This document shows, piece after piece, positions 18,066 through 27,182 of a stretch of DNA of 64,000 nucleotides. The stretch is from Rhodococcus qingshengii (GTDB lineage Bacteria; Actinomycetota; Actinomycetes; Mycobacteriales; Mycobacteriaceae): assembly GCF_021025955.1 (NCBI RefSeq), contig NZ_JAJNCL010000010.1:62001-126000 (forward strand), written 5' to 3'. Made by a program: the position numbers and the translations under genes. The notes below the pieces were generated by a model. It saw only the letters and a list, made by a program, of their open reading frames with translations, was not told the DNA's origin and searched no databases. Within the stretch, counting starts at the first letter, position 1, and every line of letters starts with the position of its first letter.

Positions 18066-19381
18066 CCGGACACGACTTCTCGTACCTTCACGGATTCGGT
18101 AACGAACATTTCTCCGAAGCGGTCCCCGGAACGCTGGTCTGGGGACAGAACTCACCTCAGCGTGCACCACTCGGATTGTATGCCGAGCAGCACTCCGCGA
18201 CAGCGTTCACGGAGCCGAGGGCCGTCAATCGACGCAGCTGGGTATACCGCATCGTCCCTTCGGCTCGCCACCCTCGGTTCTCACGAATCGACAACGGACA
18301 GTTTGTCAGTGCACCGATCGAAACCGGCGTCGTGGATCCCAATCGGCTTCGCTGGGACCCTCTCCCACCGGCCGAATCCGGCGTGGACTTCATCGACAGC
18401 ATCTACACTGTCGCCGCGAACGGAGATGCGCTCCAGCGCAACGGCATCGGAGTACATCTGTACAACGCGTCGGCATCGATGGTGGGCCGATACTTCAGCG
18501 ACTCCGACGGCGAACTCCTTCTGGTACCTCAGGACGGAGCGGTGGTCCTCTACACCGAGTTCGGCCGCTTACATGTGCGGCCCGGAGAAATCGCCGTCAT
18601 CGGTCGTGGCATCCGATTTCGGGTGGAACTGTGCGGGGTATCGGCGCGCGGATACATCTGCGAGAACTACGGCTCTGCCTTCACACTGCCCGAACTCGGG
18701 CCGATCGGAGCCAACGGCCTAGCTCATGCTCGCGACTTTCTCTATCCCACAGCATGGTTCGAAGATGTGAACGAAAGTATCCAGGTAGTGCAGAAGTTCG
18801 GCGGTCAGCTGTGGGCGGCCGACTATGATCACTCCCCACTCGACGTCGTTGCCTGGCATGGTTCGCACGGTGCATACAAGTTCGACATCGCCCGCTTCAA
18901 TGTGATGATCAGCGGCGGGTGGGATCATCCGGATCCGTCGATCTTCACCGTCTTGACGTCACCCTCAGCGATCCCGGGCCGGGCGAATGTCGATTTCGCT
19001 GCGTTCCCGCCGCGATGGAACGTAGCCGAACACAGCTTCCGCCCTCCGCATTTTCATCGAAACGTCATGACGGAGTTCATGGGGCTCGTCGAGGGCGTGC
19101 ACGACTCCAAGTCCGAAGGGTTCGTTCCCGGTGGCGCAAGTCTGCACAACATGTGGGCAGCACACGGCCCCGATCTCGAGACGTTCGAGAAAGCCGGATC
19201 CGCCGAATTGGTCCCGCAGAAGATGGAGAACACCCTCGCGTTCATGTTCGAGACTCAACTTCCGCTCACTACTTCACCTTTCGCTCACCGTGCGCCTCAC
19301 CGCCAAATCGACTACGACTTCTCATGGGCGAATCTGCGACACAACTTCGACGCAACTGTCCCTGGCAACCGTCCCGAGTAG
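18062..19381 (+). CDS. hmgA: Homogentisate 1,2-dioxygenase family enzyme
   Basis: 439 aa, normal for bacterial homogentisate dioxygenases (about 430-445). [13 protein letters not shown] at the start and [13 protein letters not shown] are family signatures. The iron ligands can be placed at His332 and Glu338 ([15 protein letters not shown]) and His362 (GGASLHN), matching human His335, Glu341, His371. It should open an aromatic ring between the hydroxyl and the acyl side chain, giving maleylacetoacetate if homogentisate is the substrate. There is no maleylacetoacetate isomerase or fumarylacetoacetase gene here, so it may be a paralog for a substituted homogentisate. It uses a GTG start overlapping the upstream stop. 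Confidence 0.88.
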   Translation: MTGHDFSYLHGFGNEHFSEAVPGTLVWGQNSPQRAPLGLYAEQHSATAFTEPRAVNRRSWVYRIVPSARHPRFSRIDNGQFVSAPIETGVVDPNRLRWDPLPPAESGVDFIDSIYTVAANGDALQRNGIGVHLYNASASMVGRYFSDSDGELLLVPQDGAVVLYTEFGRLHVRPGEIAVIGRGIRFRVELCGVSARGYICENYGSAFTLPELGPIGANGLAHARDFLYPTAWFEDVNESIQVVQKFGGQLWAADYDHSPLDVVAWHGSHGAYKFDIARFNVMISGGWDHPDPSIFTVLTSPSAIPGRANVDFAAFPPRWNVAEHSFRPPHFHRNVMTEFMGLVEGVHDSKSEGFVPGGASLHNMWAAHGPDLETFEKAGSAELVPQKMENTLAFMFETQLPLTTSPFAHRAPHRQIDYDFSWANLRHNFDATVPGNRPE

Positions 19382-19430
19382 CAGTGTCCCGAACAACCCG
19401 TCACAGTTCACCTCACGTCAGGAGAAGCCA

Positions 19431-20909
19431 GTGCCCACAATTGCAACATCGAGGACGTCAGTAGAAATTTCGGACCCGTTGCTCCGTATCGGAGGAAGGG
19501 GCGTAGCCGCGCGAGACGGGGAGACATACACCTCCGTCAACCCAGCCGACGAGACTACGATTATCGACATCGCCTCTGCCGGAGCAGAAGACGTCGATGC
19601 AGCGGTCTCCTCCGCAAGGAAGGCATTCGAAGACGGTCCGTGGGCACGAATGAGCGGGGCCGAGCGCGGACAAGTGCTCTCCCGTGCTGCCGAACTGATC
19701 GAGCAGAATGCGGCTAAGTTGTCCGCACTCGAAACGGTCGAGATGGGAAAGTTGTACCAACACACTGTCGACGGCGACATTCCGGCCACGTCCGGTGTGT
19801 TCCGACACTTCGCGGGATGGGCTGACAAGATCACCGGTCAGTCCACGACATTGCCTGACGTCGGGCCGCAGCACCGTTTCGGTTTCACTCTCAGACAACC
19901 GCTGGGGGTGGTCGGCGCCATCACACCGTGGAACAATCCTGCAGTTGTCGCGGCGTGGAAGGTCGCCCCTGCCCTGGCCGCCGGGTGCACCGTAGTCCTG
20001 AAACCCGCCGAAGATGCATCACTGTCGACGTTACTGTTGGCCGAGCTACTGGACAAGGCCGGATTACCCGCCGGCGCACTGAACGTCGTACCCGGACTCG
20101 GCCCCCGTGCTGGTGCTGCACTCGCCGCTCATCCCGGACTCGACAAGGTGACCTTCACGGGTTCGCCACGGGTCGGGAAACACATCCAGTCACTCGCCGG
20201 GGAGAAGTTCCGCAAGATCACCCTCGAACTCGGTGGCAAGTCACCACAATTGGTGTTCCCCGATGCCGATCTGGAGCAATCCATGTTCTGGATCGCGATG
20301 GGCAATTTCTATCACCAAGGCCAAGTGTGCGCGGCCGGAACGCGTGTCATCGTGCACGAGTCGATTGCGGACAAGGTTGTCGACGGTCTGGTGGCTGCGG
20401 CGCAGTCCGCGGTGATCGGTGATCCGTTCGACGAGAACAGCACGCAAGGAACCATCGTGAACGAGCGACAACTCGACAACATCATGCGCTACATCGACAA
20501 GGGTCGCAGCGAGGGTGCCGAGTTGGTCACCGGCGGCAATCGAGTCGACCGCCCAGGGTTTTTCGTCGAGCCCACCGTTTTCCGCGGAACCAACGATCTG
20601 ACGATTGCGCGGGAGGAAATCTTCGGACCAGTGGCAACTGTCATCACATTCCGAACGACCGAAGAAGCGATAGCCCTGGCCAACGACACAAGGTACGGAC
20701 TCAACGCGATGATCTACAGCAGCAACCTGGCCACCGTTCACCAAGTGATTCCACAACTACGGGTCGGAATGATCTGGGTCAACGGTTGGGGAGTTCCGGA
20801 TCCGAGCCTCCCATGGGGTGGTCGCGAGGCCAGCGGTATCGGCCGCGAACTCGGTCGCAGCGGACTCGACGCGTTCACCGAAGAGAAGACAGTGCATCTG
20901 GCCTTCTGA
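19431..20909 (+). CDS. NAD(P)-dependent aldehyde dehydrogenase
   Basis: 492 aa from GTG 19431 with AGGAG 6 bp upstream. GVVGAITPWNNPAVVAAWKVAPALAAG, the catalytic Glu motif LELGGKSPQ, the nucleophile GQVCAAGTR and EEIFGPVATV are all present, so it is a full-length active-site-complete member. It oxidises an aldehyde to the acid in the cytoplasm; within this operon the aldehyde could come from oxidative chain cleavage by the MpaB-type oxygenase. It is 49 bp after hmgA, last in the operon, and converges on the second TetR gene. Confidence 0.88.
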   Translation: MPTIATSRTSVEISDPLLRIGGRGVAARDGETYTSVNPADETTIIDIASAGAEDVDAAVSSARKAFEDGPWARMSGAERGQVLSRAAELIEQNAAKLSALETVEMGKLYQHTVDGDIPATSGVFRHFAGWADKITGQSTTLPDVGPQHRFGFTLRQPLGVVGAITPWNNPAVVAAWKVAPALAAGCTVVLKPAEDASLSTLLLAELLDKAGLPAGALNVVPGLGPRAGAALAAHPGLDKVTFTGSPRVGKHIQSLAGEKFRKITLELGGKSPQLVFPDADLEQSMFWIAMGNFYHQGQVCAAGTRVIVHESIADKVVDGLVAAAQSAVIGDPFDENSTQGTIVNERQLDNIMRYIDKGRSEGAELVTGGNRVDRPGFFVEPTVFRGTNDLTIAREEIFGPVATVITFRTTEEAIALANDTRYGLNAMIYSSNLATVHQVIPQLRVGMIWVNGWGVPDPSLPWGGREASGIGRELGRSGLDAFTEEKTVHLAF

Positions 20910-20963
20910 CATCCGGCGTTCTGAAAACCATGTCGCTCGAGACGATAGCCTCGGGCACCGCGA

Positions 20964-21512
20964 TCACTTCTGGGCAAGGAGAGCGAAAATCTTCCGAAGC
21001 TCGTCGGTTGTGGGTGTCGGTAGACTTCCACGACCATGGACGAAACCGATTCCGGCGTAGACGAGAGCACCCGCACGTAATCGTGCATCCTCGGCGCCGA
21101 AATCCAATTCCAGCAACGACTCCTGAACGATGTCGAAGATGCGCTGATCCAGCTCACGGACCGCTTCCGCCACCTTCTCGTCGCTTCGGGCCCATTCACG
21201 CACCGCGATCTCGACCGACCAATTGCGTTCGTCGATCAACAGTTGCGCCATCATCTCGAAACGTTCTTCCACCGCCATGGATTCAATGGCAGCCAGCTCA
21301 CGCACGGCATCGTTCTGTTTGCCGCACCAGTGGTCTGCCATCGCCTCCATCAGGGCGCCGATGTCATCGAAATGCCAGTAGAAGCTTCCTTTGGTAACAC
21401 CGAGCTCGTCGCATAACGTTGAAATCTTCACCCCGTTGACGCCCTCGCGCACCAGCAGATCGAACGCAGCGTCCAACCAGCTCTCGACGCTCAGGCGGTT
21501 GATACGTGCCAT
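20964..21512 (-). CDS. TetR-family transcriptional regulator
   Basis: 182 aa. VREGVNGVKISTLCDELGVTKGSFYWHFDDIGALMEAM (about 21-58) is a typical TetR helix-turn-helix; the C-terminal part (WSVEIAVREWARSDEKVAEAV) resembles the common actinobacterial TetR sensor domain. It lies between the aldehyde dehydrogenase and the lipase-like gene, but its own upstream region (21513-21651) lacks the regulon palindrome. It could be an independent local regulator or the true binder of the shared site. Confidence 0.82.
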   Translation of the reverse strand: MARINRLSVESWLDAAFDLLVREGVNGVKISTLCDELGVTKGSFYWHFDDIGALMEAMADHWCGKQNDAVRELAAIESMAVEERFEMMAQLLIDERNWSVEIAVREWARSDEKVAEAVRELDQRIFDIVQESLLELDFGAEDARLRAGALVYAGIGFVHGRGSLPTPTTDELRKIFALLAQK

Positions 21513-21651
21513 CAGAGCAACCGTATCCCGCAGGCGCGCACTCCAGTGTTACTCACCACTCAATCATAGATGCCTCGTGTCCATTCGCCGCATCTGTCCG
21601 TTCGCCGAGTTTGTCGGATCGCTGAATTCACCAAATCCGTGAATTGCCAGA

Positions 21652-22485
21652 TCACTGAGTCTGTCCGTTCAGGACTGCGGCAACCGTAGACGTGACAACG
21701 GCATCGTCGAGGAGTTCGAAATGATTCGCGGAACTAGACGGATGCAGTTGCGACAGCCGGACCAGCGCCATTCCTGCGACATCTGCGGACAACGACGGGA
21801 CCACAAATAGATCCCCGTCCGAGACGATGTTGACGTAATGCACACCAGGGCTTACCAACCCACCATTCCGAAGTGTCGTGAGAAAGTCGGAACCCGCGAC
21901 GATCTGCCGACACCCCGCGCACACCGGATCCACGATCGGCGCTTCGGCGGCCAATATCGCGTCGTAAGTGCCGAAGTGCCGACTCAGGCTCTCGATGGTG
22001 CCGAGGCCGGCGATGTCCGTGCCGTTCCACATCGGACCGATTGAGGTCAATGACCTGATTCCGTTCGCCTTGGGGGATCGCTGCAGATAAGTCTGCACGA
22101 CGAGTGAGCCTGCCCCGTGAGCCACGACGTCAACGACCTGCGCACCCTCGCCTCCGGCCATCGAATCGAGGAACGTCGCGAATTCCGCTGCACTACTTTC
22201 AATCTCCGTGAGGCCCCCGATGCTGCCGAGCATTGCGCTCACTCCGTTGCGACCGTACTCGAACAGGAAAGTGCAACGACCAGCCTCATCCAATGCATCG
22301 CTCAGCGACCTCATGGCAGCCGCGTTCGACCCCATGTCGTGAACGAGAACAACCGACTGATTGCACTCGGCGGAGGACTGTTGCGCCGATGCGGACGCGA
22401 TTGCACTCGTCAGGAAAGCAAGCATGACCGACACCCCCATGCCAGTCACTGTGGATACCCGCATCTGCAGACTCCTCGATCTCAT
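21652..22485 (-). CDS. Secreted lipase-like protein lacking the catalytic serine
   Basis: 277 aa from ATG 22485, which has a strong GGAGG site. A signal peptide (MRVSTVTGMGVSVMLAFLTSAIASASAQQ) leads to an alpha/beta-hydrolase domain of the class 2 lipase type with VVLVHDMGSNAAAM as oxyanion strand, FLFEYGRNG, and a C-terminal NHFELLDD His/Asp region. The expected GHSxG elbow reads VVAHGAGS: the nucleophile Ser is Gly. It may bind a lipid without cleaving it. It shares the operator at 22520-22536 with the divergent multicopper oxidase/mce operon, which suits a role in presenting substrate to the Mce importer. Confidence 0.72.
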   Translation of the reverse strand: MRSRSLQMRVSTVTGMGVSVMLAFLTSAIASASAQQSSAECNQSVVLVHDMGSNAAAMRSLSDALDEAGRCTFLFEYGRNGVSAMLGSIGGLTEIESSAAEFATFLDSMAGGEGAQVVDVVAHGAGSLVVQTYLQRSPKANGIRSLTSIGPMWNGTDIAGLGTIESLSRHFGTYDAILAAEAPIVDPVCAGCRQIVAGSDFLTTLRNGGLVSPGVHYVNIVSDGDLFVVPSLSADVAGMALVRLSQLHPSSSANHFELLDDAVVTSTVAAVLNGQTQ

Positions 22486-22519
22486 CGTTTCCTCCGAACC
22501 ATAGACAAGCCACAGTCCA

Positions 22520-22536
22520 TACCATACGGTGTGGTA
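22520..22536. promoter_or_regulatory. Regulon operator, site 2
   Basis: TACCATAC-G-GTGTGGTA, one mismatch from the perfect palindrome at 14453. It lies 34 bp before the lipase-like start (22485) and 38 bp before the multicopper oxidase start (22575), so it can control both. Confidence 0.75.
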
Positions 22537-22574
22537 CTGAACTTCGACAGAGTTTTCCTGGAGGGGAGCAAAAC

Positions 22575-24374
22575 GTGGACCGAGAGTTCCATCGACGCCT
22601 ATTTCTCCGGGGCGCACTGCTTGCCGGGGCGGGACTTGCCTCGAGCGGCGGATCTCGACCCACCGCGACCCGCACTTTCGACAGCCCGCTCATCTTTCAT
22701 TCGCCTCCGATGCGACCGTTCGTCGACGAATTACGGCGACCACCGGTCATCTCTGGCTCTGCCCTCGCGATCACAGCCGAAGGCGGCAGGCACCAGTTCC
22801 ACCGAGACTTCGACGCAGTTCCCGCCCTCGGATACGGCGGCGAAACCTATCTCGGCCCCACCATCGAAGGTCAAGTCGGAGAGGCACTCACGCTCACCTC
22901 CGCCAACCGGTTGGGCGAGCACCCGCTCGGCCTCGACATGGACACCTCGCTTCACGGGGTGGACGAGAGCCACCGTCACGCCCCGCCCACGTCACTTCAT
23001 TTACACGGCGGTGTGACACCTCCGGACAGCGACGGGCACCCGCTCCGCGCGATCGGCCCCGGCCAGGACATTACCCATACCTTCCCGAACCAACAGAGTT
23101 CCGCGCACCTCTGGTATCACGACCACGCGATGGGAATCACTCGACTGAACGTCTACGCGGGGCTCGCGGGGATGTTCTTCCTGCGCGACGAATATGACAC
23201 GGGCCGACTGGGAAACCCGCTCGGCCTACCCGCCGAAGACTTCGAGATGCCGCTGGTGCTGCAGGAGAAGATCTTCACAGCGGACGGCCGCCAGACCATC
23301 CGCAGCACACCGATCGTTCCGCAAGGTTCATGGGAAGGCGGAGCAGTCGGGGATATCGGGGTGGTCAACGGAAAGGTATGGCCACGTATGTCGGTTGCTC
23401 GAGGGCTCTACCGATTCCGAATCATCAACGGCGCGTCCTACAGCGTCTGGAACCTCCATCTCAGCAATGGCATGCCGATTTTCGCAATCGGGAACGAACA
23501 CGGATTTCTCGACGCTCCAGTACCCACGAACAACTTTCGGCTCTCCCCGGGTGAGCGTATCGACGTGCTCGTCGATTTCTCAGGACTGGACGAAGGCGAT
23601 ACCGTCGAACTGCTCAATGACGAGCAGCCACCATTCCAAGCCGCGATTCTCGGCGAAATCGCCATGCCGATGTTCTGCCGGTTCGTCGCCGATGCTCGGC
23701 GCGGATTCTCTGGAGGCATACCGAGATCCCTGCGCGGTGGACCCAGACAGCCAGCCTTACTTCCGCCGCTCGAAGTGCCCACGCGCACGCGTACTGTCAC
23801 GCTCTCGCAACCGTATGCCTTGCGCATACCACCGGCGATCATGTCACTCAACAATCTCCGCTTCGACAGCACCGACATCGAAATGCCAAGACAAGGAACG
23901 GTCGAACAGTGGGATATCGTGAACACCACACCCGATCCCCATCCGATTCACCTCCATCTGGTGGTGTTTCGCGTGCTTGGTCGCGCACCTCTGAAAACCT
24001 TCGAATACCAAGCTGCACATCCTCAACCGCCGATCGGTACGCGATGGACGCCGTCGGTAGATGGATTTCTGGCGGGGCCGATGTCACCGGCGGCTCCGTG
24101 GGAATCCGGATGGAAAGACACGGTTCGAGCCGACGGCGGCACCGTCACGCGCATCGTGGTCAGGTTTCCGACCGCCGATGAACTCGGGTTTGATCCCGAC
24201 GCCTTGTTCGGTCCGGCACATGCGCCCGAGACGATGGCGGAGCACACTGAGGATCACTCGGCTCATGGCGGTCCTACGACGGCCGACCAAACCATCCAGG
24301 GTTACGTCTGGCACTGCCACATCCTCGACCACGAGGATCACGACATGATGCTGAAATATCGAGTAGTGCCATGA
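22575..24374 (+). CDS. Exported multicopper oxidase, first gene of the mce operon
   Basis: 599 aa, GTG start with GGAGGGGA upstream. The N-terminus (HRRLFLRGALLAGAGLASS) is a Tat-type signal. Three cupredoxin domains with all four copper-ligand clusters are intact: LHLHGG (His142, His144), WYHDHAMG (His182, His184), HPIHLHLV, and WHCHILDHEDHDMM supplying the type 1 Cys/His/Met. The closest types are phenoxazinone synthase, CotA and bilirubin oxidase, which oxidise phenols or aminophenols with O2 outside the cell. Its stop overlaps yrbEA (ATGA), so oxidation and import are translationally coupled, an unusual head for an mce operon. A paralog lies at 36626. Confidence 0.9.
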   Translation: MDREFHRRLFLRGALLAGAGLASSGGSRPTATRTFDSPLIFHSPPMRPFVDELRRPPVISGSALAITAEGGRHQFHRDFDAVPALGYGGETYLGPTIEGQVGEALTLTSANRLGEHPLGLDMDTSLHGVDESHRHAPPTSLHLHGGVTPPDSDGHPLRAIGPGQDITHTFPNQQSSAHLWYHDHAMGITRLNVYAGLAGMFFLRDEYDTGRLGNPLGLPAEDFEMPLVLQEKIFTADGRQTIRSTPIVPQGSWEGGAVGDIGVVNGKVWPRMSVARGLYRFRIINGASYSVWNLHLSNGMPIFAIGNEHGFLDAPVPTNNFRLSPGERIDVLVDFSGLDEGDTVELLNDEQPPFQAAILGEIAMPMFCRFVADARRGFSGGIPRSLRGGPRQPALLPPLEVPTRTRTVTLSQPYALRIPPAIMSLNNLRFDSTDIEMPRQGTVEQWDIVNTTPDPHPIHLHLVVFRVLGRAPLKTFEYQAAHPQPPIGTRWTPSVDGFLAGPMSPAAPWESGWKDTVRADGGTVTRIVVRFPTADELGFDPDALFGPAHAPETMAEHTEDHSAHGGPTTADQTIQGYVWHCHILDHEDHDMMLKYRVVP

Positions 24375-25162
24375 GATCCGAACAATCGGCTGCCACGCGC
24401 GCACTGCGAACCACCGCCAGATCACTCGGTGAGTTCTACTTCCTCTCGATCGAGACGGCTCGCGCCCTGCTGCGTCCACAGTTCCCCTGGCGTGAGTTCG
24501 TCGAACAGTGCTGGTTCATCGCGCGAGTCTCCCTGCTCCCTACTGTGCTGATGTCCGTTCCTTTCACGGTCCTCGTGGTTTTCACCCTCAATTCGCTCCT
24601 GACCGAAATCGGCGCGAGCGACCTCAGTGGCGCGGGCGCCGGACTCGGTGCCGTGACGCAAATCGGGCCCCTGGTAACAGTTCTCGTCGTTGCCGGCGCC
24701 GCTGCGACCGCTATCACTGCCGACCTCGGTTCACGGACGATCCGCGAAGAGATCGACGCGATGGAGGTTCTCGGCTTAGACCCGATCGTCCGTCTGGTTG
24801 CCCCGCGCGTGGTGGCGGCAACGCTCGTCGCAGCACTTCTCAACGGTGCGGTGTGTGCGATCGGACTGATCGGGGGATTCTTCTTCTCCGTCTACCTTCA
24901 AAACGTCACTCCCGGCGCCTACGCATCAGGAATCACACTCTTGGTCGGACTCGGCGACCTCGTCCTCTCCGAGATCAAGGCCGCACTGTTCGGCATGATC
25001 GCAGCACTGGTCGCATGCCATCGAGGGTTGTCCGTCGCCGGCGGCGCAAAGAGCGTCGGCAGTGCGGTCAACGAGACGGTCGTATTTTCTTTCGTAGCAC
25101 TCTTTCTCGTGAATATGATCCTCACGTCGATCGGACTCTCATTGAACGGATCAGCGACATGA
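24371..25162 (+). CDS. yrbEA: YrbEA, MlaE-family permease of the Mce transporter
   Basis: 263 aa integral membrane protein with five or six hydrophobic helices. The conserved MlaE/YrbE core is seen in LGSRTIREEIDAMEVLGLDPIVRLVAPRVVA, the cytoplasmic coupling loop that contacts the ATPase. With YrbEB it forms the inner-membrane channel of an Mce lipid importer. The ATPase (MceG/Mkl) is not encoded here, as is usual in actinobacteria where one unlinked copy serves all mce operons. It overlaps the multicopper oxidase gene and the next gene by 4 bp each. Confidence 0.92.
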   Translation: MRSEQSAATRALRTTARSLGEFYFLSIETARALLRPQFPWREFVEQCWFIARVSLLPTVLMSVPFTVLVVFTLNSLLTEIGASDLSGAGAGLGAVTQIGPLVTVLVVAGAAATAITADLGSRTIREEIDAMEVLGLDPIVRLVAPRVVAATLVAALLNGAVCAIGLIGGFFFSVYLQNVTPGAYASGITLLVGLGDLVLSEIKAALFGMIAALVACHRGLSVAGGAKSVGSAVNETVVFSFVALFLVNMILTSIGLSLNGSAT

Positions 25163-26010
25163 GTCGGGTACACAGTTTCTCAGCCATCTCCGTTCGACGT
25201 GCTGTCGCCAGAACTAACGCCGCCGTCGACACCGTCGGCTACCAGGCGATGTTCTACGTAAGATCCCTCGCCTCCATGGGCAAGGCTGCGACTCGCTATC
25301 GTGGGGAGACACTGCGACTGATCGCCGAAATCAGTATGGGAACGGGGCTACTCGCAGCGGTGGGCGGAAGCGTCGTCATCATGGGATTCCTGACAATGTT
25401 CGCCGGAGCGACTGTGGCAGTTCAAGGTTTCCAGTCGCTCGGCAATATCGGGGTCGATGCTCTCACCGGTTTCCTGTCCTCTTACGTCAACGTCCGCGTG
25501 GTCTCGCCGATCACGGCCGGCGTCGGACTGGCAGCAACCATCGGCGCGGGCACCACCGCTCAACTCGGAGCCATGAGGATCAGCGAGGAGGTCGATGCGC
25601 TCGAAGTCATGGCCATCCGTTCGCTGCCGTACCTTGTCGGAACCAGGATTCTGGCCGGAATCATCACCGTCGTCCCGTTGTACGCGCTGGCAGTCCTCGT
25701 CTCATTTCTGGCCAGCCGTATTGCCACGGTCTACGTTCTCGGCCAATCGCCCGGAGTGTACGACCACTACTTCGCGACCTTCCTCGTCCCCTCCGACGTA
25801 TTGTGGTCATTCGTACAGGCGATAGCGATGGCCGTCGTAGTCATGCTCATTCACACCTATTACGGATACCACACCACCGGCGGTCCGGCCGGCGTAGGCG
25901 TCGCCACCGGGCGCGCTGTCAGAATGTCCTTGATCGCAGTGGTCACCGTTACATTGCTGATTTCTCTTGCCTTGTACGGCAGTTCACGACAACTCCATCT
26001 GGCCGGGTGA
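25159..26010 (+). CDS. yrbEB: YrbEB, MlaE-family permease of the Mce transporter
   Basis: 283 aa from ATG 25159 (ATGA overlap). Contains the partner MlaE core GAGTTAQLGAMRISEEVDALEVMAIRSLPYLVGTRI and several membrane helices; the tail has GYHTTGGPAGVGVATGRAVR typical of YrbEB proteins. A much longer upstream open frame reads Arg-rich nonsense inside yrbEA and is not part of the gene. It pairs with YrbEA as heterodimeric permease. Confidence 0.92.
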   Translation: MSRVHSFSAISVRRAVARTNAAVDTVGYQAMFYVRSLASMGKAATRYRGETLRLIAEISMGTGLLAAVGGSVVIMGFLTMFAGATVAVQGFQSLGNIGVDALTGFLSSYVNVRVVSPITAGVGLAATIGAGTTAQLGAMRISEEVDALEVMAIRSLPYLVGTRILAGIITVVPLYALAVLVSFLASRIATVYVLGQSPGVYDHYFATFLVPSDVLWSFVQAIAMAVVVMLIHTYYGYHTTGGPAGVGVATGRAVRMSLIAVVTVTLLISLALYGSSRQLHLAG

Positions 26011-27182
26011 GCTACGTGACCGGAGCCCGAATTCTTCCCAAACTTGCGGCGATCGCCCTCGTCGGACTGCTCACGTCGACCTGCACTGCCGCCTATCTCT
26101 CGTTCCGTGGCACCTTCGACGACTCCATCGACGTTGTAGTGCAGTCTGGAAGATCAGGCCTCGCAATGAATCCCGGCGCCCTGGTCACGCTGCACGGCGT
26201 CGAAGTGGGGCGTGTGCGCCAAGTTCGCCAGACTGCTGACGGCGCGGTGGTCGACATACGCCTGACCAGTCCACGAGCGGTACCGGCAAACATCGGAGCC
26301 GACATCAAGTCCACGACTGTGTTCGGCGCCAAGTACGTTGCACTCTCCTATCCGGCTAATCCTTCGGCCGATCAAATTTCCGAGGGCACGACAATCGACG
26401 CGGACAGTGTCACCGTCGAAGTGAACACCGTGTTCGAATCCCTCACCGCCCTCCTCGACTCTGTTGATCCCCTCGAACTGAATTCGACACTCGGCGCTCT
26501 GTCGAACGCATTGCGGGGCAACGGTGCACGACTCGGCACTGCCCTCGATGACGCCAACCGCGTCCTCGAACACATCATTCCGAGCCTTCCCGCCATGCAG
26601 CACGACATCGTTGCCGGCGCCGACACCGCTGAGATCTATGCCGAAGCTGCTCCCGAACTGTTGGGAACGCTGGACCACCTGACCACCACTGCACGAACCG
26701 TCGTCGATGCATCCGATCAACTGGACCTACTGTTGTTGACCGTCATCGGGATGGCTGACGACGGAACCTCGCTTTTGAATACGAATGCCGAGCCGTTGAT
26801 GTCGGCGATCCGTCTGCTCCGGCCCACGAGCGCGCTTCTCGCCGAATACTCACCCATGTTCACGTGCTTCCTACAGGGCTCCGACCGGGCTCGCGCCCTG
26901 GCAGAACCGCTCAGCGGCGGCAACGGTCAGAGCCAACGCTTGAATTCGACCTTCCTCTACGGCACGGATTCCTACACCTACCCGGCGAATCTTCCGATCG
27001 TCGGAGCGACCGGCGGGCCGCGATGCGGCGCTCTTCCCCTTGTCACCGAGCAAGATCTACCGGTGCCTTATCTGGTGGCCGACACCGGAGCAAATCCGTT
27101 CGCACGGGGAAACACGAGTCCGGCTCTGGTCACCGGCACGGTCCTCGACTTTCTCTTCGACGCCGCAGGAGTCGTCGAATGA
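26007..27182 (+). CDS. mceA: MceA, Mce-family substrate-binding protein
   Basis: 391 aa, GTG start 26007 overlapping the yrbEB stop (GTGA); GTG 26016 is an alternative. One N-terminal membrane anchor (about 8-28) is followed by the MCE beta-barrel domain (about 38-115; SGLAMNPGALVTLHGVEVGRV) and a long helical region with Leu/Ala/Asp heptad-like runs. Mce proteins assemble into a hexameric tube carrying hydrophobic substrates from the outer lipid layer to the permease. The C-terminal part carries FLQGSD and paired Cys (FTCFL, RCGALP). Confidence 0.88.
   Translation: MSYVTGARILPKLAAIALVGLLTSTCTAAYLSFRGTFDDSIDVVVQSGRSGLAMNPGALVTLHGVEVGRVRQVRQTADGAVVDIRLTSPRAVPANIGADIKSTTVFGAKYVALSYPANPSADQISEGTTIDADSVTVEVNTVFESLTALLDSVDPLELNSTLGALSNALRGNGARLGTALDDANRVLEHIIPSLPAMQHDIVAGADTAEIYAEAAPELLGTLDHLTTTARTVVDASDQLDLLLLTVIGMADDGTSLLNTNAEPLMSAIRLLRPTSALLAEYSPMFTCFLQGSDRARALAEPLSGGNGQSQRLNSTFLYGTDSYTYPANLPIVGATGGPRCGALPLVTEQDLPVPYLVADTGANPFARGNTSPALVTGTVLDFLFDAAGVVE

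Noticed and set aside
20910..20963. Terminator between the aldehyde dehydrogenase and the second tetR
   Set aside because: No hairpin of useful strength was found in this short convergent gap.
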